A DNA stretch of 34,123 nt from Dehalococcoidia bacterium (GTDB lineage: Bacteria; Chloroflexota; Dehalococcoidia; Lucifugimonadales; Australimonadaceae), in contig JAGWBE010000002.1 of NCBI GenBank assembly GCA_021296055.1, positions 1 through 34,123 of the forward strand, in the 5' to 3' direction. The translations under genes were made by a program, and so were the position numbers. Positions within the stretch are counted from its first letter, which is position 1. Each line of letters opens with the position of its first letter. A model generated the notes under the pieces. It had not been told where the DNA came from and did not search any database. It saw only the letters and a program-made list of their open reading frames with translations. This document shows positions 8,112-18,645 of the stretch, piece after piece.

Positions 8112-8666
8112 GTGCTAGCAGCACCGTTGCTCGCGGAGGAGGGGGCGTCCGGCATCGGAGCGCTCGGAGTCGACCTGACGAGCCTGCTCGTCTATCTGGT
8201 CAACTTCGGCATACTCCTGCTCATCCTCTACTTCTTCGCCTACAAGCGCGTCTTGGCGATGCTGGACGAGCGCTCCGGACGCATCAAGGGAAGCCTCGAG
8301 GAGGCCGAGCGCGTCCGGCGCGACTCGGAGGAGCGCGAGGCCGAGATGCAGCGCACCTTCGAGCAGAACCGCCAGGAGAGCCAACGCCTGTTGGCGGAGG
8401 CGCGCGAGATGGCGCAGCGCCAGCGCGACGAAACGCGCCGCCAGGCCGAGGCCGACGTCGAACGCCTCAAAGCCAGCGCCGCGGCGGACATCCGCCGCGA
8501 GCGCGACGCGGCGGTCGAGGAGGTGCGCCAGCAGTTCGCCAACCTCGCCGTCACCGCCGCCGAGCGCATCATCCACCGCACTATCGACCGCAAGGCGCAC
8601 CAAGACCTCATCGACGAGGTGCTCGCCCAAGAGGGCGCGTTCCAGAGCGACGGAGAGGCGCGCTAG
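8112..8666 (+). CDS. atpF: ATP synthase subunit b
   Basis: 184-aa peripheral stalk subunit. One N-terminal membrane helix (about 24-44, LVYLVNFGILLLILYFFAY) is followed by a long charged coiled coil (about 50-160, rich in E, R, Q). This tethers F1 to Fo through subunit delta. The start codon is GTG. The stop directly abuts the atpH ATG (TAG then ATG), which indicates coupled translation. Confidence 0.95.
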   Translation: MLAAPLLAEEGASGIGALGVDLTSLLVYLVNFGILLLILYFFAYKRVLAMLDERSGRIKGSLEEAERVRRDSEEREAEMQRTFEQNRQESQRLLAEAREMAQRQRDETRRQAEADVERLKASAAADIRRERDAAVEEVRQQFANLAVTAAERIIHRTIDRKAHQDLIDEVLAQEGAFQSDGEAR

Positions 8667-9212
8667 ATGGCCCGCGGCCCCACAGCGCGGCGCTACGCCC
8701 AAGCGCTCTTCGACCTCGCCCAGGAGCACGGCGAGACGGAGCAGTGGCTCGACCAGCTCCGCCGCGCCGCCGAGCGCCTGACCGAACCGCAAGCGGCGCT
8801 CTACCTCGGCGTCCCTCGCGTGCCCATGGAGGACAAGCTCGCCCTCGTGCGCCAGGCGCTGAGCGGCGCGCACCCCCTGGTGGTGAACGCCGTGTCGTTG
8901 ATGACGCAGCGCGGGGCGGTCGGAGCGCTGCCGCAGGTCGCGAGCGCCTACGGCGAGTTGCTCGACGACAGCCTCGGCAGGGCGCGCGCGGGCGTAACGA
9001 GCGCCGAAGACCTTTCCCGCTCCCAGCGCGGCAAGCTCAGCGGCCTGCTGGAAGCAATGCTGAACAAGGAGGTCGTTCTCGACGCCGCCGTCGACCCCGC
9101 CATCATCGGCGGCGTGGTCGTCCGCGTCGGCGACCAGGTGATTGATGGCAGCGTCAGGACGCGCCTGCACGGGCTGCGGCGCAGCCTGGCCCGCGGCCCG
9201 TCGGCGGCCTGA
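8667..9212 (+). CDS. atpH: ATP synthase subunit delta
   Basis: 181-aa delta (OSCP) subunit linking the F1 head to the peripheral stalk. It shows the N-terminal helical domain start ([12 protein letters not shown]) and the C-terminal signature with [19 protein letters not shown] and [16 protein letters not shown]. Length is as usual for the family. It begins immediately after the atpF stop and is followed after 25 bases by atpA. Confidence 0.95.
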   Translation: MARGPTARRYAQALFDLAQEHGETEQWLDQLRRAAERLTEPQAALYLGVPRVPMEDKLALVRQALSGAHPLVVNAVSLMTQRGAVGALPQVASAYGELLDDSLGRARAGVTSAEDLSRSQRGKLSGLLEAMLNKEVVLDAAVDPAIIGGVVVRVGDQVIDGSVRTRLHGLRRSLARGPSAA

Positions 9213-9237
9213 TGAACGCGCCAAGGAAGGAGTCCGA

Positions 9238-10746
9238 ATGACCACTCGCGGACAAGACATCGCCTCGGTCTTGAAGCGCCAGATCGAGGAGTTCGGCGGC
9301 GAAGCCGCCCTCATGGAGGTCGGCACGGTCGTCGGCGTGGGCGACGGCATCGCCCGCATCCACGGCCTCAGCACCGTCGGCTACGGCGAGCTGCTCGAGT
9401 TCGCCAACGGCGTCGCCGGCCTGGCGCTGAACCTCGAAGAGGACATGGTCGGCGCCGCCATCATGGGCTCCGACATCGAGATCCGCGAGGGCGACCAGGT
9501 GCGCGCCACGGGCCGCGTCGCACAAGTCCCCGTCGGCGAGGGGCTGCTAGGCCGCGTCGTCAACGCGCTCGGCGTCCCCATCGACGGCAAGGGGCCGGTG
9601 CAGTCGTCCGCTAGCCGCCCCCTCGAGATCGTCGCGCCCAACGTGACCACCCGCCAATCGGTCAGCACGCCGGTGCAGACGGGCATCAAGGCGATCGACG
9701 CGATGATCCCCATCGGGCGCGGCCAGCGCGAGCTCATCATCGGCGACCGCTACACCGGCAAGAGCGCCATCGCCATCGACGCCATCATCAACCAGCGCGG
9801 CGGCGACCTGCTGTGCATCTACGTCGCCATCGGCCAGAAGCAGAGCAAGGTCGCGCAAGTGCTCGGCGCGTTGGAGGAGTACGGCGCCCTCGACCACACC
9901 ATCATCGTCGCCGCCAACGCCTCCGACCCCGCTCCGCTCCAATACCTCGCCCCCTACGCCGGCTGCGCGATAGGCGAGGAGTTCATGGCGCAGGGCAAGG
10001 ACGCCCTCATCATCTACGATGACCTCAGCAAGCACGCGTGGGCCTACCGCGAGATGTCGCTCCTGCTGCGCCGCCCGCCAGGCCGCGAGGCATACCCCGG
10101 CGACGTCTTCTACCTCCACAGCCGCCTCCTGGAGCGCGCCGCCCGCCTCGACGAGGCGCACGGCGGCGGCTCGTTGACGGCGCTGCCCATCATCGAGACG
10201 CAGGCGGGCGATGTCTCCGCCTACGTCCCCACCAACGTCATCTCCATCACCGACGGCCAGATATTCCTCGAGGCCGACCTCTTCAACGGCGGCTTCCGGC
10301 CCGCCGTGAACGCGGGCATCTCCGTCTCGCGCGTCGGCGGCGCCGCCCAGACGCGCGCGATGCGCAAGGTGGCGGGGCGTCTCCGTCTCGACCTGGCGCA
10401 GTACCGCGCCCTCGCCACCTTCGCCCAGTTCGGCGCGTCCGACCTCGACGCCACCACCCGCCAGCAGCTCGAACGCGGCCAGCGCTTGACCGAGCTGCTC
10501 AAGCAGCCCCAATACCAACCCCGTTCGCTCGCCGAGCAGGTGGCCGGCATCTACGCCGCCGTCAACGGCCACCTCGACGACATAGCGCCCGACCGCGTCG
10601 GCGACTTCGAAGAGCAGTTCATCGGCTACCTGCGCGCCAGCAAGCCCGCCGTCCTAGAGTCCATCGCCGACGCCCGCGACATCACCGAGGAGAACGAAGC
10701 CGAGCTGACGGAGGCCATCGCCGCCTTCAAGCAGACGTTCGCGTAG
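9238..10746 (+). CDS. atpA: ATP synthase subunit alpha
   Basis: 502-aa alpha subunit of F1. The P-loop is GDRYTGKS at residues 169-176, the same numbering as E. coli alpha. The nucleotide-binding domain and the [10 protein letters not shown] signature segment (about residue 362 on) are intact. The start at 9238 is chosen over an in-frame extension from 9142 because AAGGAAGG lies just upstream and the protein then begins like other alpha subunits (about 20 residues before [13 protein letters not shown]). The extension would also overlap atpH. The stop is followed after 2 bases by the unknown gene at 10749. Confidence 0.98.
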   Translation: MTTRGQDIASVLKRQIEEFGGEAALMEVGTVVGVGDGIARIHGLSTVGYGELLEFANGVAGLALNLEEDMVGAAIMGSDIEIREGDQVRATGRVAQVPVGEGLLGRVVNALGVPIDGKGPVQSSASRPLEIVAPNVTTRQSVSTPVQTGIKAIDAMIPIGRGQRELIIGDRYTGKSAIAIDAIINQRGGDLLCIYVAIGQKQSKVAQVLGALEEYGALDHTIIVAANASDPAPLQYLAPYAGCAIGEEFMAQGKDALIIYDDLSKHAWAYREMSLLLRRPPGREAYPGDVFYLHSRLLERAARLDEAHGGGSLTALPIIETQAGDVSAYVPTNVISITDGQIFLEADLFNGGFRPAVNAGISVSRVGGAAQTRAMRKVAGRLRLDLAQYRALATFAQFGASDLDATTRQQLERGQRLTELLKQPQYQPRSLAEQVAGIYAAVNGHLDDIAPDRVGDFEEQFIGYLRASKPAVLESIADARDITEENEAELTEAIAAFKQTFA

Positions 10747-10748
10747 CG

Positions 10749-11051
10749 ATGGCGGCGACTATGCCATGGGACGAGTACGTCTGCATGTTCAAGGGCTTGG
10801 GCTTTCAGTCCTTTAAGCTGGGAAGACTCCTGAGGCACTCGAACGGCATGCCGCCACCACACCTCTACTTCAACGACCTCAAGGGGCGCGTGTCCTTTGC
10901 GGCGCGCGCGAGCCAAGGACAATATTACTCGGCTCGCCTGTGGGACAGGCTTCCGCCCCAGCAGGAGGCAGACAACCAGCCTCGGCTGATCACCGTCGTT
11001 CCCAAGTCTGGCAAGGAGCGGGAGGCGTTCGTTGACCTCCTCAACGGGTAG
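10749..11051 (+). CDS. Unknown 100-aa protein inserted between atpA and atpG
   Basis: 100-codon frame filling almost all of the space between atpA (2-base gap) and atpG (9-base gap), on the same strand. I do not recognise the family. The protein is soluble-looking and mixed alpha/beta, with no signal peptide or membrane segment. Notable segments are DEYVCMFKGLGFQSFKLGRL near the start, RVSFAARASQGQYYSARLWD in the middle and KSGKEREAFVDLL at the end. Met5 (10761) is an alternative start; neither has a clear Shine-Dalgarno, so coupling to atpA is likely. GC in 10801-10860 is 35/60, well below the 72% sampled in atpC, and codon choice is less biased. Alpha-gamma spacing in F-type operons is normally short and empty of genes, so this looks like a lineage-specific insertion. 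Confidence 0.7.
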   Translation: MAATMPWDEYVCMFKGLGFQSFKLGRLLRHSNGMPPPHLYFNDLKGRVSFAARASQGQYYSARLWDRLPPQQEADNQPRLITVVPKSGKEREAFVDLLNG

Positions 11052-11060
11052 GATTTAGGT

Positions 11061-13356
<2,296 letters not shown>

Positions 13357-13358
13357 CA

Positions 13359-13802
13359 ATGGCTCCCATGCGCCTCGAGATCCTCACCGCCGAGCGCTCG
13401 CTCTTCGAGGGCGACGTGGACGCCCTAACCGCCCCCGGCGCCGAGGGCGAACTGGGCATCCTGCCCCACCACGCGGCGCTGATGACGGCGCTCCAGCCCG
13501 GCGAACTCCGCTACCGCTCCGGCGCCGAGGAGACCCAACTCGCGGTGACGGGCGGCTTCATGGAGGTCACGGCGAACCGCGTCGTCGTCCTCGCCGACGC
13601 CGCCGAGCGCGTCGAGGAGATCGACGTCGCCCGCGCCGAAGAGGCCATGCACCGCGCCCAGCAGAGCATCGCCGAGCGCACTGAGGACGTGGACCTCGAC
13701 CAGGCGCTCCAATCGCTGCGGCGCGCCCGCGTCCGCCTCGACGTAGCCCGCCGTCGCCGCCGCCGAGGCTCCGGCGCCCCCGAGCGCGAGGGGCAAGGCT
13801 AG
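13359..13802 (+). CDS. atpC: ATP synthase subunit epsilon
   Basis: 147-aa epsilon subunit, the rotor-end regulatory subunit of F1. The N-terminal beta-sandwich shows LEILTAERSLFEGDVDALTA, then GELGILPHHAALMTAL and a GGFMEV strand. The C-terminal two-helix domain (about 85-130) can inhibit ATP hydrolysis in other species. It ends in an Arg-rich, probably disordered tail (RRRRRRGSGAPE). The start ATG is 2 bases after the atpD stop. It closes the atp operon; no terminator hairpin is obvious in the 72 bases before the next gene. Confidence 0.95.
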   Translation: MAPMRLEILTAERSLFEGDVDALTAPGAEGELGILPHHAALMTALQPGELRYRSGAEETQLAVTGGFMEVTANRVVVLADAAERVEEIDVARAEEAMHRAQQSIAERTEDVDLDQALQSLRRARVRLDVARRRRRRGSGAPEREGQG

Positions 13803-13874
13803 CAGACACAGGCGCACGCCGCGCACTGCCAACCGCCCATTGACCGCTCGCCGCACGACGGGCACAGTGAGCGT

Positions 13875-14744
13875 ATGCCTGACTGCGCTTCCTATATCGG
13901 CTTTGGCGTACAGCCGAACAGCCCTGGCAATTGCACTGTTCGCCTGAAGGTCGGCGGCAGAGCGCGCCTAGTCCAAGCGATGCTACAGGCCTCGGGATTG
14001 GCGGAGAGCGTGACCCCTCGAACCGGCAGCGTATCCGGAGTCTCTAGGTCATACGGTGGCCTAGAAATCGCCTACGCTGAATGGGATTGGGTTACCTACA
14101 GGTTGACGGGAGTGCGCAACGATGCGGCCTTGAAGGAATTCCTGGCGTTCTCGCAACACCGCATCGTCGTTGGTTTGCCTGGGGTGAACATGTGCTATGC
14201 GCTAGGCCCCTATTCGCGCTTCGATGAGGAAGGCGAAAGTGAGAAAGCCAAGTTTGGAAGGCTTGTTTACGGAGCCAAGTACGAGAGCGACGGTGACGCA
14301 AGGGCAGTGCTGATTCAAGAGACCGTCCAGTTCGTCCAGCGCCACCCGAGGCTGCGGTCAGTCGAGGCAGTGACGGCGCCGCCCAGGTCCGCGTCCACTG
14401 CGCGCAACCTGCCACTGGGTATGGCAAAGGCGCTTGCGGAAGCACTAGGGGCGCATCTTGTAGAGGTCCGAAAGGTCGTTGCCACCGAACCGCAGAAGAG
14501 CTATGACGATGCTGATACCGAAGACACTGTGGCAGCGCGCGTGGCGAACGGCATGCGGGTCGATACTCCGGTCGGTGGCGCTGTGCTCATCGTCGACGAC
14601 ACGCTCGGCTCCGGCGGAACCGTCAAGGAGGCAGCCCGAGCCTTGCGGCAGGCAGGCGCCCGGTCAGTGTATGGTCTGTGCGCCGCGAAGAATGCAAAGT
14701 TCAGGACGGGGGGTCTGAGCTTGTCGAAGGAGCATTGGCAATGA
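13875..14744 (+). CDS. ComF-like phosphoribosyltransferase-domain protein with unknown N-terminal domain
   Basis: 289-aa protein. Residues about 125-275 look like a type I phosphoribosyltransferase of the ComF kind: a GRLVYGAKY start, a VEAVTAPPRS strand-loop (164-172), and the PRPP loop LIVDDTLGSGGT (238-249) followed by KEAARALRQAGARSVYGL. Both acidic residues and the small-residue loop are intact, so PRPP or nucleotide binding is plausible. Residues 1-124 do not match anything I know. The ATGA overlap with the DprA-like gene shows tight coupling. GC is 35/60 in 14161-14220 against 43/60 in nearby atpC. ComF and DprA both handle single-stranded DNA in natural transformation, so a DNA-uptake or DNA-sensing role is inferred; an enzymatic or defence role is also possible. 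Confidence 0.82.
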   Translation: MPDCASYIGFGVQPNSPGNCTVRLKVGGRARLVQAMLQASGLAESVTPRTGSVSGVSRSYGGLEIAYAEWDWVTYRLTGVRNDAALKEFLAFSQHRIVVGLPGVNMCYALGPYSRFDEEGESEKAKFGRLVYGAKYESDGDARAVLIQETVQFVQRHPRLRSVEAVTAPPRSASTARNLPLGMAKALAEALGAHLVEVRKVVATEPQKSYDDADTEDTVAARVANGMRVDTPVGGAVLIVDDTLGSGGTVKEAARALRQAGARSVYGLCAAKNAKFRTGGLSLSKEHWQ

Positions 14745-15448
14745 GCGCTGCCGTGACGATTCGGCCTGCGGACGCGGAATACCCGGAGGGTCTGCGCTTG
14801 CTGAAGAAGCCCCCGGCGCTCCACGCTGTCGGCAACCTCGACCTGCTCAAGCGCCCAGCGATTGGGATATGCGGATCGCGGGCCGCCTCGCCAGAGGTGC
14901 TGCAGCGCGCCTACGAGTTCGGCCAGGAGGCGGCGCGGGGCGGGCTGGCGCTCATCAGCGGCTACGCCAAGGGCGTCGACCGCCAAGCGCACGCAGGCGC
15001 GATGGAGGCGGGAGGCGCCACCATCGCCGTGATGGCCGAAGGAATCGCAGGGTTCCGCGTGACGCGAGAACTGGTGCCGCTCATCGACCTAGAGGCGAAC
15101 TTCCTCGCGGTGTCTATGTTCGAGCCGGAAGCGCGCTGGCAGTCCTGGCGGGCGATGGAGCGCAACAAGGTCATCGTCGGCCTCTCGCTGGGGCTGCTGG
15201 TAGTGGAGGCGCGCGAGCGCGGCGGCACAATCGACGCTGCCCTCGAGTGTGCGCGGCAAGGAAAACCCCTCTGGGCGGTGGCATACACGGAGGAGCGGCC
15301 AGGCCGCGAAGGCAACCGCATGCTGCTGCGGCAGGAGAAGGCTCTACCCCTGGCGAAGATGGGCGACGTTAAGCGAGCGCTGGAAGCCGCCGCAGCGGGG
15401 ATTCCACAGCGCGCGGGGCAGCTGACGATGAGCGGCGCATCGGACTAA
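14741..15448 (+). CDS. DprA/Smf-like Rossmann-fold protein (short form)
   Basis: 235-aa protein consisting almost only of the DprA/Smf Rossmann domain. Visible motifs are GICGSRAASP (nucleotide-binding-like loop), LISGYAKGVDRQAH (canonical SGxAxGxDxxAH), RNKVIVGLSLGLLVVEA and RGGTIDAALECARQGKPLWAV. Full-length DprA is usually about 300-370 aa with N- and/or C-terminal helical or winged-helix domains, which are missing here. It overlaps the PRTase gene by four bases (ATGA) and ends 12 bases before the convergent uppP gene. DprA loads RecA on incoming single-stranded DNA; the stand-alone short form paired with a PRTase may instead be a DNA- or nucleotide-sensing partner. Family sure, role inferred. 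Confidence 0.87.
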   Translation: MSAAVTIRPADAEYPEGLRLLKKPPALHAVGNLDLLKRPAIGICGSRAASPEVLQRAYEFGQEAARGGLALISGYAKGVDRQAHAGAMEAGGATIAVMAEGIAGFRVTRELVPLIDLEANFLAVSMFEPEARWQSWRAMERNKVIVGLSLGLLVVEARERGGTIDAALECARQGKPLWAVAYTEERPGREGNRMLLRQEKALPLAKMGDVKRALEAAAAGIPQRAGQLTMSGASD

Positions 15449-15460
15449 CGCCCCCGGCCC

Positions 15461-16252
15461 TCACCCCAGCAGCTGCCACGCCCCCCCGGCCGCCAGCCCG
15501 GCGCCCACCAGCACGACGAACCATCCGAAGTTGACGCGCCCCGCGAGCGCAAGCAGCGCGCGGATGGACGCGAACCCTACGATTGCTGCTACGACTGCTC
15601 CCACCGCGCCCTCTCCGCTCATCAGCAGCCCAGAGTCGAGACCGGCGAAGAGCGCCGCCCCCACACTCGCGGGGATGCTCATCAGGAAGGACAGGCGGAG
15701 GGCGGCTTGCCGCTCCATCCGCCGGGTCAGCAGCGCCGCGAGCGTCAGTCCCGATCGGCTGAGGCCGGGCAGCGCCGCCGCTCCCTGCGCCAAGCCCACC
15801 AGCACCGCGTCCGCCAACCCCGCCTCCCCTTCCATGCGGATGCCGCCAGCGGGGCGCCGCAGTTGGAGCGCCCCGCTCGCCATCATCAGTGCCCCGATGG
15901 CCAGGGAGACAACCGCGCCCCCGCCCGCGTTGGGCAGCGCGTCGCCTAGCGCCAACAGCAACGGCAGCGCGACGGCGGCGCTGACTAGGGTGGCGACGAC
16001 TAGGAAGCGGAGGCGTTGTGAGCGCGGCGGCCCGCCGGGGAGCGCCTCCGCCGCAAGCTGCGCCACGTCGGCGCGGAAGGCGACCGCCGCCGCTAGTCCT
16101 GTACCAAGGTGCAGCCAGAGCGCAAGCGCGAGCGCCTCGTCCGGCTCGCGGCCCAGCAGGTAGGCGCCCGCGAGCGTAACCGCCCCTTGCGAACTCACGG
16201 GCAGCCACTCGAAAACGCCCTGGAGCAAACCAAGCAGCGCGGCGGTCAACAT
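15461..16252 (-). CDS. uppP: Undecaprenyl-diphosphatase (BacA/UppP type)
   Basis: 263-aa integral membrane phosphatase recycling undecaprenyl diphosphate for envelope polymer synthesis. The two active-site motifs are present: FEWLPVSSQG near the N-terminus (canonical E-x-LPVSSTGH with Gln for Thr) and PGLSRSGLT in the middle. Multiple hydrophobic helices follow. The ATG at 16252 is preferred over an upstream in-frame start because the protein then opens with MLTAALLGLLQGVFEWLPVS, as expected for UppP. TACCAT (16265-16260, minus) lies only 7 bases before the ATG, so a nearly leaderless mRNA is possible. Confidence 0.93.
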   Translation of the reverse strand: MLTAALLGLLQGVFEWLPVSSQGAVTLAGAYLLGREPDEALALALWLHLGTGLAAAVAFRADVAQLAAEALPGGPPRSQRLRFLVVATLVSAAVALPLLLALGDALPNAGGGAVVSLAIGALMMASGALQLRRPAGGIRMEGEAGLADAVLVGLAQGAAALPGLSRSGLTLAALLTRRMERQAALRLSFLMSIPASVGAALFAGLDSGLLMSGEGAVGAVVAAIVGFASIRALLALAGRVNFGWFVVLVGAGLAAGGAWQLLG

Positions 16253-16312
16253 ACGCGCGATGGTAGCCGCCCGCGCCCCAATCGCGCAGCGTGCGCACTG
16301 CCCCGTCTGCGG

Positions 16313-16318
16313 TAGAAT
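16313..16318 (+). promoter_or_regulatory. -10-like TAGAAT before the cysteine hydrolase gene
   Basis: TAGAAT (followed by CC) lies 31 bases before the ATG at 16350, with TAGGAGGCG (16331-16339) as the ribosome binding site between them. No convincing -35 is seen. Similar TAnAAT boxes precede other genes in this window. Confidence 0.35.
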
Positions 16319-16349
16319 CCCCTCAACCCATAGGAGGCGCACGCACGCT

Positions 16350-17090
16350 ATGGCCATCTGGGACGACCTGTTGTCGGACGAAGACCGCGCCCGCTACGAG
16401 TACTACCTGGAGCAGAACCCGCGCATTCTCGGCAAGCGCCCGGTGCTCGTGGTGATCGACGTGACCAAGGGGTTCGTCCAGCGCGGGCCGACCCTCGAGC
16501 GCATGCGCGAGGTCATCAACAACTGCGGCGACGACGGATGGGCGGCGGTGGCGCCCATGCAGTCGCTTATCGCCCAGGCACGCGAACTCGGCGTCCCGGT
16601 CATCTTCACGCGGGGCATGCCCAGCGGCCTGCGCGGCGGCGGATGGGCGAACCGCTCCCGCGCCGCCGGCGACGCGGAGATGATGGAGCCCGCCGAACTA
16701 GCCGTCCGCGCCGAGCGCTACGAGCTCATCGACGAACTCCAACCTCTTCCCGGCGAGCCGGTGCTGGCCAAGCGCTCCGCAAGCGCCTTCTTCCAGACAC
16801 CGCTGCTCGAGTACCTGAACGAACTGGACGCGGACACGCTGGTGTGCGTCGGCGGGACGACCAGCGGCTGCCTGCGCGCCACCGTGGTCGACGCCGCCTC
16901 CTCCAGCTACTACGTCGCCGTCGTGCAAGAGGGCTGCTTCGACCGATTCGAGGTCAGCCACAAGACCAGCCTTATGGATATGAACGCCAAGTACGCGAAG
17001 GTGATTAGCCTGGCCGAAGCGTCGCGCTACCTCCGCGAGGACGCGCAGCCCATCCGCGCCCCCCTTCGCGAGACCGCAGCCGCAGGCTGA
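16350..17090 (+). CDS. Cysteine hydrolase, isochorismatase/N-carbamoylsarcosine amidase family
   Basis: 246-aa member of the isochorismatase-like hydrolases. The catalytic triad is visible: Asp37 (VVIDVTKGF), Lys141 (AKRSASAF) and Cys174 (GGTTSGCLRATVVDA). The Cys and the GGTTSGC motif point to amidase-type members (N-carbamoylsarcosine amidase, nicotinamidase-like) rather than true isochorismatase. The N-terminal 28 residues form a helical extension. The ATG at 16350 is chosen for its Shine-Dalgarno. It diverges from uppP, and the nearby gene neighbourhood is rich in amide-hydrolysis families, which fits an amidase role. Substrate unknown. Confidence 0.9.
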   Translation: MAIWDDLLSDEDRARYEYYLEQNPRILGKRPVLVVIDVTKGFVQRGPTLERMREVINNCGDDGWAAVAPMQSLIAQARELGVPVIFTRGMPSGLRGGGWANRSRAAGDAEMMEPAELAVRAERYELIDELQPLPGEPVLAKRSASAFFQTPLLEYLNELDADTLVCVGGTTSGCLRATVVDAASSSYYVAVVQEGCFDRFEVSHKTSLMDMNAKYAKVISLAEASRYLREDAQPIRAPLRETAAAG

Positions 17091-17124
17091 CGCCGCCCCG
17101 AACGAGGCGTCCCGCCCGGAATCA

Positions 17125-17447
17125 AAGCGAGATTCCCGCTTTCGGAGACCTTTGCATAATCCCGCGCCTCTCCACGCAGGGAGCGCCGAGGGGCGGCCAG
17201 CTCCTCGGCTTGGGACGTGGGGGTATCCCCCCGCAAAAGGTTTTTTATCTCTTGGGGGTGGAGGATGGGGAGACAGAGCAGTACGCAAAGGTTTCGCGGG
17301 AATCTCGCTTCGCCTTTCACACAGGGAGCGCCGAGGGGCGGCCAGCCCCTCGGCTGGGGGCGTGGGGGTATCCCCCACAAAAGGTTTTTTATCTCTTGGG
17401 GGTGGAGAGACAGAATAGTTACGCAAAGGTCTACTTTCGCGGGAATG
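17125..17447. repeat. Compound tandem/inverted repeat element (MITE-like)
   Basis: Two tandem copies, about 17165-17303 and 17311-17445, offset by about 145 bases, share the blocks CAGGGAGCGCCGAGGGGCGG and AAAAGGTTTTTTATCTCTTG. Each copy contains two hairpins: GCCGAGG...CCTCGGC (the second copy has a 9-bp stem) and GTGGGGGTATCCCCCAC. Each ends in TACGCAAAGGT...TTCGCGGGAA (17282-17303; 17420-17445). The left edge holds the same sequence inverted: 17133-17158 matches the right edge at 20 of 26 positions, and 17125-17139 is the exact complement of 17296-17310. No protein is encoded. The form is that of a non-autonomous, mobile or REP-like element. It fills most of the 434-base gap between two convergent genes. 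Confidence 0.85.
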
Positions 17448-17469
17448 ACAGAGAGAGAACAACGCCGAA

Positions 17470-17502
17470 CGGCCCCGGCGCGCACAGAACGCGCCGGGGC
17501 CG
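17470..17502 (-). terminator. Strong bidirectional hairpin between convergent genes
   Basis: A perfect 13-bp GC stem, CGGCCCCGGCGCG (17470-17482) with CGCGCCGGGGCCG (17490-17502), and a 7-base loop. It lies 23 bases after the stop of the minus-strand hydrolase gene. On that strand it is followed by TTCGGCGTTGTTCTCTCTC, only loosely T-rich. A terminator for the minus gene, perhaps also for the plus gene at 16350, is the best reading. Confidence 0.7.
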
Positions 17503-17524
17503 CTTGGGTTGACGCCGAGGGCGT

Positions 17525-18616
17525 TTAGCCCGCCGCGACGGGCGCGCCGCCTACCATGCCCTTCAGCGCCACCGCCGACGCGGGGACGACCGAGCCGTCC
17601 AGGTCGACGTGGCTCGCCTTCACGGGCAACCGGTCGGAGACGCCCGCCCACTCGGCGGTCTCCCTGCTCACCTTGCCGTACTTGAAGAACTCGAAGAGGG
17701 CCTGGTTGAACATCTCCGGCTGGTCGGACTGCCCCTGGTGGCCGCACTCGTCGGGGTAGAAGAACTGGATGTTCTCGAACCCCACGTCCTCCTGCATGAA
17801 CCCGTTCTCCACCGGGCTCAGCACGTCCTGCTTGCCATAGAGGTAGATGCCCGGGATGGTCATGCGGTTGAAGCGGTTGACGGTGCTCATCTTCTGACGC
17901 AGCTGCGGGTCGGTCTGCAGCAGCTCGCGCGCCGCCACCTGTGCATCGTAGGAGTCGCGCTGACGCAGCGCGGCGTCGTTCCGCATCTTGATGAGCTCCG
18001 GCCAGATGACGCCCTCCTTGTAGATGATCCCCTCCATCAGCACCCGCATGCTCTCCTCCGAGCCGTCCCAGTCGGGACGCACGTAGGCGGGGTTCGGCGT
18101 GAACTTGCCCTCGCTCGGCCCCACGCGGCGCGCCGGGTCGACCAGGTCGCCCACGCCCCCCGCGATGAGCGCGAAGCTGAGCACACGCTCCGGGTAGTTC
18201 TGCGTGAACTGCACGCTGTTGGTGCAGCCCATCGAGTTGCCGGAGATGTGCGCCTTGTCGATGCACAGCGCGTCCATGAAGTCCTTGATGAACTCCACGT
18301 GGCTCAAGGTGCCAAGCTTCGGCCAGTACTCCTCGCGGGTGTCGGCGTGGCCGAACCCCGGCATGTCGGGGCAGTACACCCGGAACCCGTTCGCCCCCAG
18401 GAAGGGCGCCATGAAGCGGAACCCCGCCGTGCCCGACGAGCCGTTGATGCCGCCGTGCAGCAGCACCACCGCCGGGCCGGTGTCGCCAGCCGTCACGTAG
18501 TGCGCCTTCGCCCCGTTCCCCAGCCGCACCCAGCGGCTGGCTATGCCCGGAATGTGGACGATGCCCTCCTCGGTCAGGCCGCGGCTGCCCGATTCGGGTC
18601 CGATCTCCGTAACCAT
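17525..18616 (-). CDS. Alpha/beta-fold hydrolase
   Basis: 363-aa hydrolase of the MhpC/BphD-like group. Visible are the oxyanion region VVLLHGGINGS (51-60), PDMPGFGHAD (83-92), nucleophile Ser128 in GNSMG (126-130), Asp264 (YGKQDVLSP) and His293 (CGHQGQ). After the fold ends near residue 315, about 50 residues remain (AEWAGVSDRLPVKASHVDLD and following) that are not part of the usual domain. The upstream sequence has GGAGG before the ATG and a TAGAAT box (18651-18646, minus). Members act on esters, C-C bonds in ring-cleavage products, or epoxides; the substrate cannot be told from sequence. It diverges from the dimethylformamidase-like gene. Confidence 0.92.
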   Translation of the reverse strand: MVTEIGPESGSRGLTEEGIVHIPGIASRWVRLGNGAKAHYVTAGDTGPAVVLLHGGINGSSGTAGFRFMAPFLGANGFRVYCPDMPGFGHADTREEYWPKLGTLSHVEFIKDFMDALCIDKAHISGNSMGCTNSVQFTQNYPERVLSFALIAGGVGDLVDPARRVGPSEGKFTPNPAYVRPDWDGSEESMRVLMEGIIYKEGVIWPELIKMRNDAALRQRDSYDAQVAARELLQTDPQLRQKMSTVNRFNRMTIPGIYLYGKQDVLSPVENGFMQEDVGFENIQFFYPDECGHQGQSDQPEMFNQALFEFFKYGKVSRETAEWAGVSDRLPVKASHVDLDGSVVPASAVALKGMVGGAPVAAG

Positions 18617-18645
18617 AAGTGCGCCTCCGCATTGAGATGCGCTCG

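Noticed and set aside
13803..13874. Terminator after atpC
   Set aside because: No stem with a T-run. Readthrough into the PRTase gene remains possible.
17165..17445. Possible CRISPR array
   Set aside because: Only two copies of about 130 bases with similar, not unique, intervening sequence and no cas genes.
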